Source: Tritrichomonas musculus
Lineage: Eukaryota > Parabasalia > Tritrichomonadida > Tritrichomonadidae
Reading direction: 5' to 3'
DNA length: 64,000 bases
Assembly (NCBI GenBank): GCA_039105265.1
Contig: JAPFFF010000016.1
Location: 2,852,001 to 2,916,000, forward strand
Of this stretch, positions 27,837 through 37,404 are shown one piece after another (position 1 is the first letter of the stretch; every line of letters starts with the position of its first letter). The notes below the pieces were generated by a model, which saw only the letters and a program-made list of their open reading frames with translations, did not search any database and had not been told where the DNA came from. The translations under genes were made by a program, and so were the position numbers.

Positions 27837-30131
27837 ATGTCAAAACAAGATAAAAATAATTCATCTGATAGCTTTGAATTAGATTTAAGTAATATTGATG
27901 ATGAAACTATATTTGATAGTGAGGTATCTAAACCTGATGATGATGAAGAACTAGAGGACCCGATAGATTATTTTAGGAACACATTTCTCAGTACATACAA
28001 ACTAGAACACCCCAATGATTTAATTAATTTGTTGTATCAAATACAAAACAATGAATATACAGGAAGAAGTGTGGGAAAGATTCGTGAAATGAAAGTCAAG
28101 TTTCGTCGATTTGTTTCATTGATGAACAAAATCAATGCAGGTATTAAAAGTAAAGGTAATCGATTCCTTAGTTTAAAAGAGTACACAACAGATAAAAAAA
28201 GTCTTGATATCATTATCAATTACTTCAATATTGTTGTCAACGATGATTTGAATTATAGCTCTGATGGTTTTCGTTCATCACCCATCAAACCACCGAGAAA
28301 GAGTCAAACACCACAAACCAACAAAGGAAGAAGAAAGAGAACAAGCATACATGAACCAACACTTGATACTAATAAACGAAGAACACCAAGAAGAAAACGC
28401 ATAACTCCGAGTGATTCTGATGAAAATGACTCGACAATACAATTGCCTAAAGACAGTGAAGATTCATTACTTAATATAACATTAAGCGAATCAGATTCTG
28501 AGTCATTAATATTGAAAAACGATGATTTATCTGATTCTTTTATTGAACCATCAAAGGAACACAATAAAAATAATTTTTCAACTAATAAAATGGCAGACGA
28601 CAACAACAATAATAACGGACCTCTTCAATCATTATATGATGATGAATTAGATGATTGGCAAGATGATGATGAAGTAGCAACCGAAGCATACAGATATACA
28701 AAAACACCTGCAAAACAACCATACAGATATGTTGATAATGAAGAAGAAGCACAAGAAATTAAATCACCTTTTGCAAGGAAATACAAAGGATATGCAGAAG
28801 ATAACAAAGCAGATGATGAAATACTTGATGAATTAATAAGAAATGCAAAGCAACCCTCAAAGAATACTCGCGGACGTCGTGATAAAAAAGATATGCCTCT
28901 TGTTAACTCAACATTAAAGGATTCATTTGACAAGCTTGAAATACCTCGGGTTGGTGGTAATATATCCTATTACAGAGATAAATTTATTGATATGATTATT
29001 AACGGAAACTTCAGAATCAAATACATTCCGAATGCAGCTTGTCGTGATACAGCTATTGAATACTGTAAGAATTCAGTTGATAAAGACGGTAAACCAAGAT
29101 ATCGTTTATTACCAGAAAATGCCAAAGACCCGTTAGGAAACTCAATAACAGACTTGAACGGTGATAAAGTTGATGATGTTGTTTTAATTGATAGGAACGG
29201 TAATCCTTCAATCATTAACGGATACAAGCTTGTATTTGCTTCTCCTTACAAGAAAGTTTGGAAATCTGTTATTAAAACAAAACAAGAAAGAAAAGAAATG
29301 CCGTTCAATAAATGGATTCAATCATTATTTGATAAAGATATCAAGAAAATTGATTGGGATGCTGGTCAATACAAATTAACAAAGGGAAAAGAAATGCAAG
29401 AGCTAGAAAATTTTTACGGTCCTATGGGTCTGGGAAAAGCAAGAGTCAGCAAACGTATTACACCAAGTTCTTATTGGTCATCAATCTTTTCTAAAGTCTG
29501 GAAAGTGTATTGGAATGACGAACAATTCTTTGTATTATCTCCTTTGAAGAAACTCATCAATTACCTTGCTGTATCAAATATGTTATTTGCTTATCTCTTT
29601 GATGCTCCTTTCAAAGAACTAATTCAAGACAATAAGTTCAATGGAAAGATATTAACATATGAACAATGGACATATTGGAAACAACAGAACAATAAAGAAT
29701 ATGTTTCAGTATTAGGAAAGAATGTTCAATCATATGTTGAGAAGATTATTGATAAAGCTATTGATATCACATCAGGAGAATTAAAGGCTGAACCAAGTCA
29801 ATGGGGTAAACAATTTACTGAATTAATGCATTACATTGATTATGTTGTCTTTGGTGTTGGTTTCAATGTTGATGTAAGTAAGCAAGAAGGATATAACAGG
29901 TTGAAACGAAATGCAGAAGGAATTAAAGAAGCAACGCCAGAAGATATTAAGAACGTTAAAGATAATTTCATTAAACGAATCTCTGCAGCAATAGAAAGAG
30001 ATATATATCCAAATTGTGGATACACAGCATTCAAAGCACAACTCAAAGAAAGCAAATTGCAGAACAAAAATAAATATGATAATTTTGCTGTTAATCTTAA
30101 ACCATTACATCAAAGAATGAATAATGAATAA
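27837..30131 (+). CDS. Polinton protein of unknown function, 764 residues
   Basis: The N-terminal 350 residues are disordered, with alternating acidic (DDDEELED) and basic (KGRRKRTS, RRTPRRKR) runs and an Asn-rich tract. The C-terminal 400 residues are folded and include a GNSITDLNGDKVDDVVLIDR segment (about 435-454) followed by NGNPSIINGYKL, then a helical region. Similar NG-D-VDDVV-GNP-NGY blocks occur in proteins of large DNA viruses, as far as I recall, so a virion role is possible; this needs a profile search. It is divergent from the fibre-like gene with only 22 bases between the ATGs, so they must share a promoter region. Confidence 0.6.
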   Translation: MSKQDKNNSSDSFELDLSNIDDETIFDSEVSKPDDDEELEDPIDYFRNTFLSTYKLEHPNDLINLLYQIQNNEYTGRSVGKIREMKVKFRRFVSLMNKINAGIKSKGNRFLSLKEYTTDKKSLDIIINYFNIVVNDDLNYSSDGFRSSPIKPPRKSQTPQTNKGRRKRTSIHEPTLDTNKRRTPRRKRITPSDSDENDSTIQLPKDSEDSLLNITLSESDSESLILKNDDLSDSFIEPSKEHNKNNFSTNKMADDNNNNNGPLQSLYDDELDDWQDDDEVATEAYRYTKTPAKQPYRYVDNEEEAQEIKSPFARKYKGYAEDNKADDEILDELIRNAKQPSKNTRGRRDKKDMPLVNSTLKDSFDKLEIPRVGGNISYYRDKFIDMIINGNFRIKYIPNAACRDTAIEYCKNSVDKDGKPRYRLLPENAKDPLGNSITDLNGDKVDDVVLIDRNGNPSIINGYKLVFASPYKKVWKSVIKTKQERKEMPFNKWIQSLFDKDIKKIDWDAGQYKLTKGKEMQELENFYGPMGLGKARVSKRITPSSYWSSIFSKVWKVYWNDEQFFVLSPLKKLINYLAVSNMLFAYLFDAPFKELIQDNKFNGKILTYEQWTYWKQQNNKEYVSVLGKNVQSYVEKIIDKAIDITSGELKAEPSQWGKQFTELMHYIDYVVFGVGFNVDVSKQEGYNRLKRNAEGIKEATPEDIKNVKDNFIKRISAAIERDIYPNCGYTAFKAQLKESKLQNKNKYDNFAVNLKPLHQRMNNE

Positions 30132-31256
30132 TTAATTTAAATCAAAACCTCCATTATTGTTATTATTATTATTATTATTATTATTTTTGTCATTTGGGTC
30201 TGAAACGATTCTAAAACTATAACGTTTTGTTGATTGTGGTTGTTTCTTCTGGTCTTGCTGATTATCAAGTGAAGTTGACAAGTCTTCAAAAGTATCATTA
30301 TTTATGTTTTGTTGTCGTTCAGAATAATTTGATGTCTTATTAGGATTTGGTGTTTCAAAATAAAAGCCTTGTGATTGATTTTGATTTCTTACATGCCAAT
30401 CGTCTTCAATTTCCATAGGTTCATAGCTTGTTGGATAATTTGGTTTTGTACTTATGGCTGATGCTGAAAAATGAACTTTGTTATCATTTTCTTTTGATTT
30501 ATGCTTTCTTGGTGGATTGGGAGTTAATGATTTAATATTTTCTGTTGTTTCATTTGCTGTTGTTTCGTTATCGGGTTTTATATTTGGTTTGAATATAGGA
30601 TATTCAGTGAATATAGTATCATTTCGAAAACCTAAATGTGCAGGTTTCTTCGGTTTATAATTCGTATTTTGATTTAAATCGTTCATTGTTTGTATTCTAA
30701 TATCATTGGTGTCAGAACCTGGTTCTGTGTTATCATAGAAATCAATTATCGGTATTAAGTTTGGATTATCATAAACGGTGAATGATATATATGTTTTATT
30801 TGCATTAGGATTATAACCTGTATCAGCTGCAGTAATTATATTATTAAATGCATTCATGAATACCTCATAAGTAAAAGCGAAATTTACTCTATTAAAATAA
30901 GCTTCACCATCATATTCTACATAATAATTTGTTATATCTTTAGGTGTGTTATCATTTAATAATACAAATACAGGTTCTTGAAATCCTGGTAGTATCTTTC
31001 GTATAAATATGTATGACGGACTATAAATTCCATCACCAATTAAATATAACATCCATGCAGGTCTAGTCGTTAATGTTGTACCTTTATAAATACTTTGAAC
31101 TTGCCTCGGAAATGTAAAAGTTGATGGAAAAATATAAATTGACCTTGATTCAGTAGTCGTAATCATAGCAAATGCAATCGGTGCTACACCATTAATTTTA
31201 TAATTACTCATATCAGCCAATTGATTCGGATTTAAATAAAATACATGAGAATCCAT
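30132..31256 (-). CDS. Polinton probable virion protein, 374 residues
   Basis: The first 190 residues are beta-rich with aromatic strands; the last 180 are disordered, rich in Asn, Pro, Lys and Gln, ending in an Asn run encoded by a simple repeat at 30,155-30,185. Its place beside the integrase and capsid genes and the beta-rich N-terminus would suit a minor capsid protein, but I do not recognise the family. It ends directly against the convergent 764-residue gene. Confidence 0.5.
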   Translation of the reverse strand: MDSHVFYLNPNQLADMSNYKINGVAPIAFAMITTTESRSIYIFPSTFTFPRQVQSIYKGTTLTTRPAWMLYLIGDGIYSPSYIFIRKILPGFQEPVFVLLNDNTPKDITNYYVEYDGEAYFNRVNFAFTYEVFMNAFNNIITAADTGYNPNANKTYISFTVYDNPNLIPIIDFYDNTEPGSDTNDIRIQTMNDLNQNTNYKPKKPAHLGFRNDTIFTEYPIFKPNIKPDNETTANETTENIKSLTPNPPRKHKSKENDNKVHFSASAISTKPNYPTSYEPMEIEDDWHVRNQNQSQGFYFETPNPNKTSNYSERQQNINNDTFEDLSTSLDNQQDQKKQPQSTKRYSFRIVSDPNDKNNNNNNNNNNNGGFDLN

Positions 31257-31268
31257 TTTGAATAGTCA

Positions 31269-31619
31269 TTAATAAATCAAAAGACAACTGAATATAAATG
31301 ATTCAGGTTCAATAACGTTTCCTTTCATATCTGTGAACCATAAATGATATTCTTTTTTTGTGTTGTTCAGACACTCATATTTTCTGTATTTGGTTTGTCG
31401 TCTGTTAGCAAGCATAATGAAATGGTCACAGAAAGGCATGAATTCAACTATATCTGAATGAACCATCAAATCACCGACAATATGTTGATTGACAACAGCC
31501 CCACAATACTGAACAACAATGTACTTCTTGTTGCGACTATAAACGAAATCATCAGGAAGATTAAAATCTTTTGATTGTGTGTGATAGTATCGTTTTGTGA
31601 TTGGTTGTTTAGCTTTCAT
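31269..31619 (-). CDS. Polinton small beta-rich protein, possible penton-like
   Basis: A 116-residue product ending in a pattern (YHLWFTDMKGNVIEPESFIF) that is common at the end of single-jelly-roll capsid proteins: a strand, a D-x-x-G-N-x-I-x-P turn and a final strand. It is shorter than typical Polinton minor capsid proteins. Its start overlaps the end of the integrase gene by 11 bases on the same strand. Confidence 0.4.
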   Translation of the reverse strand: MKAKQPITKRYYHTQSKDFNLPDDFVYSRNKKYIVVQYCGAVVNQHIVGDLMVHSDIVEFMPFCDHFIMLANRRQTKYRKYECLNNTKKEYHLWFTDMKGNVIEPESFIFSCLLIY

Positions 31620-32688
31620 TTTGCGTTTTATAAGTCAAAAAGAATACTTTATAATCATCATTCAAAGCATCTATTGATGAACAAACATATTTTGTGTACA
31701 TGATTGGAACTGTTATTATTGTTTTGTTCTTCAGTGTTTTGTTAGTTTGACGCAAAGGATTTAATAGTTTACATTTAACGTTTCCTGATTCATAACAAAT
31801 GAATTCAGCAAGTTCATTGAATACTCTTCTTCGCTTTTCATGTTTCTTTTCTGTTTTTCCGTAATCGGTGTGAATGAGTATTATATTTTTGGGTTTATAT
31901 GACAGAAGACCTTTAAATCGTTGTTTTTGTTGAATCTCTTTCAATTGCATTGATTTGGCTCTAATGTATTGCCATTCAAGGTCGCGGTCATCTTGCATCT
32001 GTTGAGGTGTTAGATAAATGTATTTTGATTGTCGTTTGTCAAGGTATTCATCAGTTTCTTCGTCAAATGATGTGTATAAAGGATTCAATAAACGAAGAGA
32101 TGCATGAGGCGTGTTATTGTACCATTCAACCGTTTGTTGTATCAATACATTGTTTGTCATTCGTTGTTGTGATTGACCGAAAGCATTTCGTAATGTTCTG
32201 ATTACTGCATCGACACATTTATGTGCATTCGTGAAAGGTGAATCATCAATGATTAACTTTATTTTGTTTGGTGCTTTGAATTTAATTGTGTGTTTGTCTA
32301 ATTGATATCTTTGCTCTTCACCGTTGCAATAACTTTTGAATGCATTTGATATAAAAGCCTTTTCACCATCACATTTAATTGTTTCAATTCTGATATTTCT
32401 TTTATTGACTAGTTTATCAATTACTTTGATTACATAATACTCAGACTTGTAATCAATTGGTTCAACAATTAGGTATTTGGTGTTTACATTGATTATTACT
32501 AAATAAGCTTTATTTAATGCAAACATTATATCAATTTCGTACGCATACGGTTCAAATGAGAAGTCAGGTTTTGATAGTTTCTTTACTGTCTTCAATTGGT
32601 AATCCTTAATATAGGGCTCGGTTTTAATGCCCGTGTCTTTGATGTACTTGTATTTAGATTTGAAAGGATAGTTGATTGATTCATTCAT
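31609..32688 (-). CDS. Polinton retroviral-type integrase
   Basis: The 359-residue product has an rve-type catalytic core: the first acidic motif in YEIDIMFAL (about 49-57), the second in IKCDGEKAFIS (about 103-113), and the third-helix region CVDAVIRTLRNAFGQ (about 158-172), followed by a C-terminal domain with a basic chromodomain-like or SH3-like strand set. It belongs to the Polinton integrase family, which inserts the element with a 6-bp target duplication; the duplication seen here fits. The gene lies between the capsid gene and small virion genes on the minus strand. Confidence 0.92.
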   Translation of the reverse strand: MNESINYPFKSKYKYIKDTGIKTEPYIKDYQLKTVKKLSKPDFSFEPYAYEIDIMFALNKAYLVIINVNTKYLIVEPIDYKSEYYVIKVIDKLVNKRNIRIETIKCDGEKAFISNAFKSYCNGEEQRYQLDKHTIKFKAPNKIKLIIDDSPFTNAHKCVDAVIRTLRNAFGQSQQRMTNNVLIQQTVEWYNNTPHASLRLLNPLYTSFDEETDEYLDKRQSKYIYLTPQQMQDDRDLEWQYIRAKSMQLKEIQQKQRFKGLLSYKPKNIILIHTDYGKTEKKHEKRRRVFNELAEFICYESGNVKCKLLNPLRQTNKTLKNKTIITVPIMYTKYVCSSIDALNDDYKVFFLTYKTQNES

Positions 32689-32775
32689 TTGAATCGCAAA
32701 AATAAAGCATTAATTTATGAAGGAACTCTGTTCCCTTTTGCAAAGCAAAATGATTATTTAATGAAATCATTATTT

Positions 32776-34719
32776 TTATTCATTTGCTTGACTTCCTTGT
32801 GGAGATTCGTCATCAACGTAAACCAATCCGTCAAGAGATAGTTTAAAGTAAGAGTCCCTAGTTATCCATAATTGAGTCGGAGGAGGTTTGACAATGGTTC
32901 CATCTGGTTCAACAACATTGAAATATGTGTCATCATCTCCTGTATATATTGGTTGCCCATTGACTTGTATCTGAACGTTTCCGAAACCTCCATCAAGTCC
33001 GTCATAACAATATCCTGCACTTGCTCGTTCTGTTTGAATGTTGAATACAAATGATGTTGCATCACTGATTGTGTTGTTGTATCTCTTACCGTTAGCGTCA
33101 TTCTTTGGCATTGTCATCGAATCCTCAAATTCCTTTGTGCATGAAAGAGTGATTGCATCTAAATCACCAGCCGTTAATTGATTTTCAAAGAATCGTGCAC
33201 CAATGGTTGAAACGTTTTCGTCTGGGAAGTTCTTTCCACCAATATTCAAGAAACAGTTTTGATAAACTGGATTTTCAAAGACAGTTAAATCATTATGATG
33301 CTTTGGAAACATGATTGATAAATTAGTTGCATTGATTAATGGGATATTCAATGTTGACTTGATTCCGTTTGCTGCTGGAGCGATTGGAAAAGCATGATAA
33401 TCAACTTTTTGTGAAGGAATGATTAAACCTTGTCTTAAAATGTCTTCAATTCCTTGTCTTGTAGCTTCACAAACACCAAAGCCTTGCATATTAGATTTAC
33501 AAGCTGTGATGGTCATTCGATTAACTGTTAATGTTGCTGTTTGTTTTGAATAATGAGCGCTCATCAACTTGTTGGCTTCAGTTTTAGATACAAAGTTAAC
33601 GTAAACATGACCTGCATGTGATGGTTGAGGTAATTTACCATGTTCTTTGGTATAATGGGCTTGACAAATTGCTTTATTATCATCAGTCTTTTCAATTCCA
33701 AGTTCAGTAAATTCATCATCAGTAAAGCTAAATATTAATGAACAATTTTCAATCAGTTCATCGAAATCACCTCCAGATGCAGATACGTATTGTTCTCTAA
33801 CTTCATACTTCAATTGATATTTCGTTGGTGTTGGTTCAGGTGATGGTGGGTCTGGATTGTCTCCAGGTCCTGGAATCACTGCTTGATTACCAATTTGTGT
33901 GAATTGATGTTTGAGGTGTCCTCGTGCTTTGATTTCCTTTAGTCTGTTTAATTCTTCCATCGATATTGAATCATTGTCTTCAAGAAATACTTTTGCTTCA
34001 GCAACTGTGTAAGGGTCTAATACTGCCCAAACAAGACCAGCGGGACTAACTTGAAAACGAATTGATAAATCACCAATGATTCCATTAGGGAATAAATCGA
34101 ATGCTTGTAAAGCAAGTAAATCATCAAAAGGAACATTCAAATCAAATTCAACTTCACTTCTTCCTGTGTTCTTAAATGAATTCAAGTTGACATAAGCTCC
34201 TGCATGTGTCTGTGAATAGTTGCTAATGTTTTCCCACAATGAATGAACGAATCTGCGACGTTTCTTCTCGGCTTCTGGTTTAACTGAAGAATATAAGAAG
34301 CCTTCACGAATGCATTCATTCTGTTGGTATCCGACATTGACATTATTATGAAGAATCTCTAACCTGTCAAACAACTGGTTTGATGATTTGAAACCGACAA
34401 ACAGTTTGTACAAGTTGTTGGGGTCATTGATTTCATTTAATTTACTCATATCTGTATTCAATGACAAATCTAATTTAACGTGAAATGTTAAGAAACCTTT
34501 ATCAATATCACTTATGAAGTGGTCAGGATGTGTTAAACTTATTTGCGAATATTGTCCTTGATGAAATGGAGCTGGTTGGTCATGACAGTCAACAGTTCTA
34601 AATGAAAATGAACGCGTACCGTCATTGACATTAATCATGTTTCTCATCTCTTCAAATGCATGAAGAACGTTTCCTGTTTCAGTGCGAAGATTATGGGCTC
34701 TCTCGTTTCTGTATAACAT
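32776..34719 (-). CDS. mcp: Polinton major capsid protein
   Basis: The 647-residue beta-rich product has the position, length and layout of Polinton major capsid proteins with a double jelly roll. The N-terminal part includes SFSFRTVDCHD and YSQISLTHPDHFISDID; two large beta regions (about 50-240 and 330-610) are separated by a Pro-rich loop (GPGDNPDPPSPEPTPTK, about 283-299). The assignment rests on pattern, length and neighbourhood rather than a catalytic motif. It is divergent from the small basic protein at 34,769 with a 49-base gap, which should hold both promoters. Confidence 0.82.
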   Translation of the reverse strand: MLYRNERAHNLRTETGNVLHAFEEMRNMINVNDGTRSFSFRTVDCHDQPAPFHQGQYSQISLTHPDHFISDIDKGFLTFHVKLDLSLNTDMSKLNEINDPNNLYKLFVGFKSSNQLFDRLEILHNNVNVGYQQNECIREGFLYSSVKPEAEKKRRRFVHSLWENISNYSQTHAGAYVNLNSFKNTGRSEVEFDLNVPFDDLLALQAFDLFPNGIIGDLSIRFQVSPAGLVWAVLDPYTVAEAKVFLEDNDSISMEELNRLKEIKARGHLKHQFTQIGNQAVIPGPGDNPDPPSPEPTPTKYQLKYEVREQYVSASGGDFDELIENCSLIFSFTDDEFTELGIEKTDDNKAICQAHYTKEHGKLPQPSHAGHVYVNFVSKTEANKLMSAHYSKQTATLTVNRMTITACKSNMQGFGVCEATRQGIEDILRQGLIIPSQKVDYHAFPIAPAANGIKSTLNIPLINATNLSIMFPKHHNDLTVFENPVYQNCFLNIGGKNFPDENVSTIGARFFENQLTAGDLDAITLSCTKEFEDSMTMPKNDANGKRYNNTISDATSFVFNIQTERASAGYCYDGLDGGFGNVQIQVNGQPIYTGDDDTYFNVVEPDGTIVKPPPTQLWITRDSYFKLSLDGLVYVDDESPQGSQANE

Positions 34720-34768
34720 TTATGATTGAATAAAAAGGAAATAAAACACTTTTATCATTAATTAAATT

Positions 34769-35023
34769 ATGGGTGTCGGTATATTCAACAAAATCAAGAA
34801 CGCATTTAAATCAATTGGCGGCAAAGTAAAATCATTCGCTCAGAAAGCAGTTAAAGCATTACCAAAAGTTGTTGATGTTGGAAAGCAAATCGTTGACAGA
34901 GTTAAACCGATTACACAATTCATTCCTGGTGTCGGTCAGGTTGTTGACGCAATTGATACAGGTTTAAATGTTGCTGACAGAGTTGGGAGATTTGGAAAAT
35001 CAATATTGAATGAAGTTAAATGA
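34769..35023 (+). CDS. Polinton small basic amphipathic protein, 84 residues
   Basis: The product starts MGVGIFNKIKNAFKSIGGKV and is a chain of amphipathic basic helices rich in Lys, Val and Gly, with a hydrophobic VVDAIDTGLNVADRVGRFGK second half. Such proteins in adenoviruses and other capsid-forming elements are membrane-active or DNA-condensing virion peptides. The role here is inferred from composition and its place directly opposite the capsid gene. Confidence 0.6.
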   Translation: MGVGIFNKIKNAFKSIGGKVKSFAQKAVKALPKVVDVGKQIVDRVKPITQFIPGVGQVVDAIDTGLNVADRVGRFGKSILNEVK

Positions 35024-35059
35024 AAAACAATGAATTATAATGATTTAATATAATTATAA

Positions 35060-35536
35060 ATGAATGAAAACATTAATGAACTTAAAGTTATAAATGATAA
35101 TGTAAATGAATCAAAAGTATTTAAATCAATTGAAGAGTTCAATTTGTTCTATCAAAAGAATATCGAGCAAATGAAATCACAAACGACTAACTATTTGAAC
35201 AAGATTTATAAAATCATCACTAATGACGGCAACGAATACAAAATCACTAAGCGAAATTGTACAGACGGTAAAAGACTTAACGGCGACATTTATTTGAAGA
35301 AAGTTGGGAACACAATCACTAAAACACTTGAAAATGACAACATCAAAGCTGATATATCATTAATGAAAGAATCGATTAACGAACTCAATGAATTAATAAA
35401 TCAATTGAACAACAAAAATAAAATACTTGAAGAACATATTAATAAGCTTTCAAACGTTGTCGACCAACAATCAAAAGTTATTAATGAATATGTATTAAAT
35501 GTTGTTGCTCCTGACAACCACAGAATGATTAAGTGA
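35060..35536 (+). CDS. Polinton coiled-coil protein, 158 residues
   Basis: Residues 25-100 are mixed and basic (for example NKIYKIITNDGNEYKITK); residues 105-150 form a clear coiled coil (INELNELINQLNNKNKILEEH). No family recognised. It could be a small structural or regulatory protein. Its 3' end overlaps the minus-strand gene at 35,495-35,728 by 42 bases. Confidence 0.55.
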   Translation: MNENINELKVINDNVNESKVFKSIEEFNLFYQKNIEQMKSQTTNYLNKIYKIITNDGNEYKITKRNCTDGKRLNGDIYLKKVGNTITKTLENDNIKADISLMKESINELNELINQLNNKNKILEEHINKLSNVVDQQSKVINEYVLNVVAPDNHRMIK

Positions 35537-35728
35537 ATCATGATGATTTAATGATTTAGTCGTTTTTGGAGGTGGTTCATGAAATATATTTCCTTTTTCA
35601 TTATAACATTTCACTGTTGGTGCTGAATTTATTTTTGTTCTATTCTTTTGCATCGTTAATTGTAATCTATCAAAATGGTTTTTATGCTTATCGTCATGAA
35701 CGGTTCTTAATTGATTAATAGCAGACAT
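35495..35728 (-). CDS. Polinton small His/Asn-rich protein, 77 residues
   Basis: A short frame rich in His, Asn and Lys with an EPPPKTTK segment. The ATG lies 14 bases from the divergent ATG at 35,743. No family recognised; the compact packing of the element supports it, the composition does not exclude chance. Confidence 0.4.
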   Translation of the reverse strand: MSAINQLRTVHDDKHKNHFDRLQLTMQKNRTKINSAPTVKCYNEKGNIFHEPPPKTTKSLNHHDSLNHSVVVRSNNI

Positions 35729-35742
35729 TTAATTATTATTAA

Positions 35743-35970
35743 ATGAGTGAACTAACAGAATACAAGAAAGAAATACCCGAATTAAAACGAATCAAACGAG
35801 GATTAAAAGAAAAGTGTTATGATTATAAACAATGTCTAAACAATATCAAATCAGGAATGTTAGGTTCTGACGGTCTTGCTGTTCGTGAATCTCTTATTGA
35901 AGACATCAACAGCCTCAAAAATAAAGTTCATCAACTTGAGAACGAATTGAATGAATTGTCTAATAAATGA
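35743..35970 (+). CDS. Polinton small coiled-coil protein, 75 residues
   Basis: A charged helical product with a C-terminal coiled coil (LIEDINSLKNKVHQLENELN). Its stop codon lies at the inner edge of the right terminal repeat, so the last codons overlap the repeat and the end of the convergent 68-residue gene. Confidence 0.5.
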   Translation: MSELTEYKKEIPELKRIKRGLKEKCYDYKQCLNNIKSGMLGSDGLAVRESLIEDINSLKNKVHQLENELNELSNK

Positions 35971-36166
35971 GCTCTTCAAGTTCAGCAATTAATTCAGCAG
36001 GACCGTTGAATTTCTTTAGTTGTTCAATAAAGTGATTTATCTCTTTTAGTACTCCGTCAACAACATCATCATTATCGTAGAGGTATTTTAATGCAGGTCT
36101 CCAACCTTTTAGCTTTTTGTTGATTCTATTAATGAGGATGCTTAATTGTTCGGCTTGGTTTGACAT
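35960..36166 (-). CDS. Polinton 68-residue protein, right terminal-repeat copy
   Basis: Identical in protein sequence to the left copy at 15,513-15,719 because the whole gene lies in the inverted repeat. Reads inward from the right end. Confidence 0.6.
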   Translation of the reverse strand: MSNQAEQLSILINRINKKLKGWRPALKYLYDNDDVVDGVLKEINHFIEQLKKFNGPAELIAELEELIY

Positions 36167-36414
36167 TATAAATTGCTGATAAAAAAATAAAAAATTTTTG
36201 AAAGTTCTATTTTTCGTTATTTTTCGTTGTTGTTATTTTTGGGAGTTTGTCAATTTATTCAAAATTTGTCTATGCCATTTTGTGAAAGTTTCGAGGGCTA
36301 ATTTTGAAAAAGTGGCGATTTTTTGAGTCATGTAGCTGAGGTTTGGGGTCTGTAAACCCTATGACAAGGGGGTCATTTTTTATCCCCCCTCCAAATACAC
36401 ATACATATACTACT
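35961..36414 (-). repeat. Polinton terminal inverted repeat, right
   Basis: 454 bp, the reverse complement of 15,265-15,718, ending ...CATATACTACT. The outermost part has a G/C homopolymer pair (GGGGGG and CCCCC) that could fold back. Confidence 0.95.
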
Positions 36415-36420
36415 CATGTG
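36415..36420. repeat. Polinton target-site duplication, right
   Basis: CATGTG, matching the left copy at 15,259-15,264 exactly. Confidence 0.95.
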
Positions 36421-37056
36421 GTTCGTTATACTGTTCTTTGTTATTTTTGTCATAATATCTATATTTAAATGTAATCGCTAAATCAACATTACATAATTTA
36501 TTTTTATCATCTTCATCTACTTCATCTTCCTTTAGTTCATTCGCTGCTGAATAAATAGTTTCGATAAACATCTTTTTGTTGTAGTCATAATATCCGTCCA
36601 TTTGAACGTCTCTGATTCGTTTTTGTTTTTTGATATATATCTCGGGTATCTCTTCAACATTGATGAAAAACTTTGGATAACCTCTTTCCATTGATAATTA
36701 TTGTAATGTCTAAAAGCAATGTTTAATTGTTCATTAATATCTTTCCAAACTTCTCTTAAATCCTTGTCTGTTGGTAGCCATGAAACAATATTGCATTCAA
36801 CTTGACTCACTTTTGATGTATCATTTCTGAAATATTTTCTGACTTTGATATTGAATTCCAATTTACGACGTCTCGCTAACATCCATATTGTACGAAAACC
36901 AATAATTGTCTCTCCTTTGTCTGCAGTGCACCAATCAGCTGGCAAATTAAAATAAAATCTATTTGATCTGTCATTGTCTTGCTTTAAATCTTCCCTGAAG
37001 AACACGTATTCTTTAGGTATTGGTGTGTAATCGATCGGGTCAGTTAGTCGTTTCAT
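36421..37056 (-). pseudogene. Older gene, part on the right of the Polinton
   Basis: A minus-strand coding-like stretch beginning at the ATG at 37,056 and running up to the right edge of the Polinton. It carries an FYFNLPADWCTADKGET segment and is mixed alpha/beta. The other part is taken to be 14,885-15,264. The family is not recognised; the style is that of Polinton or other virus-like proteins. It looks broken, with the Polinton insertion and at least one further break. Confidence 0.5.
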
Positions 37057-37400
37057 TTATGATATCAATAAATTATATTTCATTCATTGTTGTTAGTGGT
37101 GTGCTATCATTTATGATAGCAACTCATGAAATCATCACCAAATGGTCATGTGGTGGAGATTATACGTTAAAAATACGCGCCACGAGACGTTAATCATGAC
37201 ATATCTTCTTGATTGTCATTTTGTCGTTTTCGTAATTAAAATAGACCAAAATGTAAGTTCCACAGTGTGTAGTGTGGTGTGAAACACCCACTACCATATC
37301 TAACTTTAATTTTGAAGCGCTTAAATACTCAAAATTCTGATCAGGAGTATAACCTTGTGCTCCTGAATACGATTCAAGAGCTTGATTCGAATCAAGCTTG
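37057..37400. other. Intergenic stretch, no gene seen
   Basis: No gene recognised. A short GTGTGTAGTGTGGTGTG stretch at about 37,264-37,282 and a few inverted words (GATTCGAATCAAGC near 37,385) stand out. Confidence 0.4.
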
Positions 37401-37404
37401 AGTT

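Larger units (their letters stand above)
15265..36414. mobile_element. Maverick/Polinton element, looks whole
   Basis: A 21,150-bp element bounded by 454-bp terminal inverted repeats and a 6-bp target duplication. It carries the Polinton hallmark genes: protein-primed family B DNA polymerase, retroviral-type integrase, FtsK/A32-like packaging ATPase and a double-jelly-roll-type major capsid protein, plus a fibre-like protein, HNH endonucleases and several small unknown genes on both strands. A maturation protease was not recognised. No obvious breaks were noticed. The terminal repeats look identical by eye, so the insertion is recent. Its base composition is slightly richer in GC than the flanks. 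It landed in an older gene (see 14,885-15,264 and 36,415-37,056). Confidence 0.96.
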
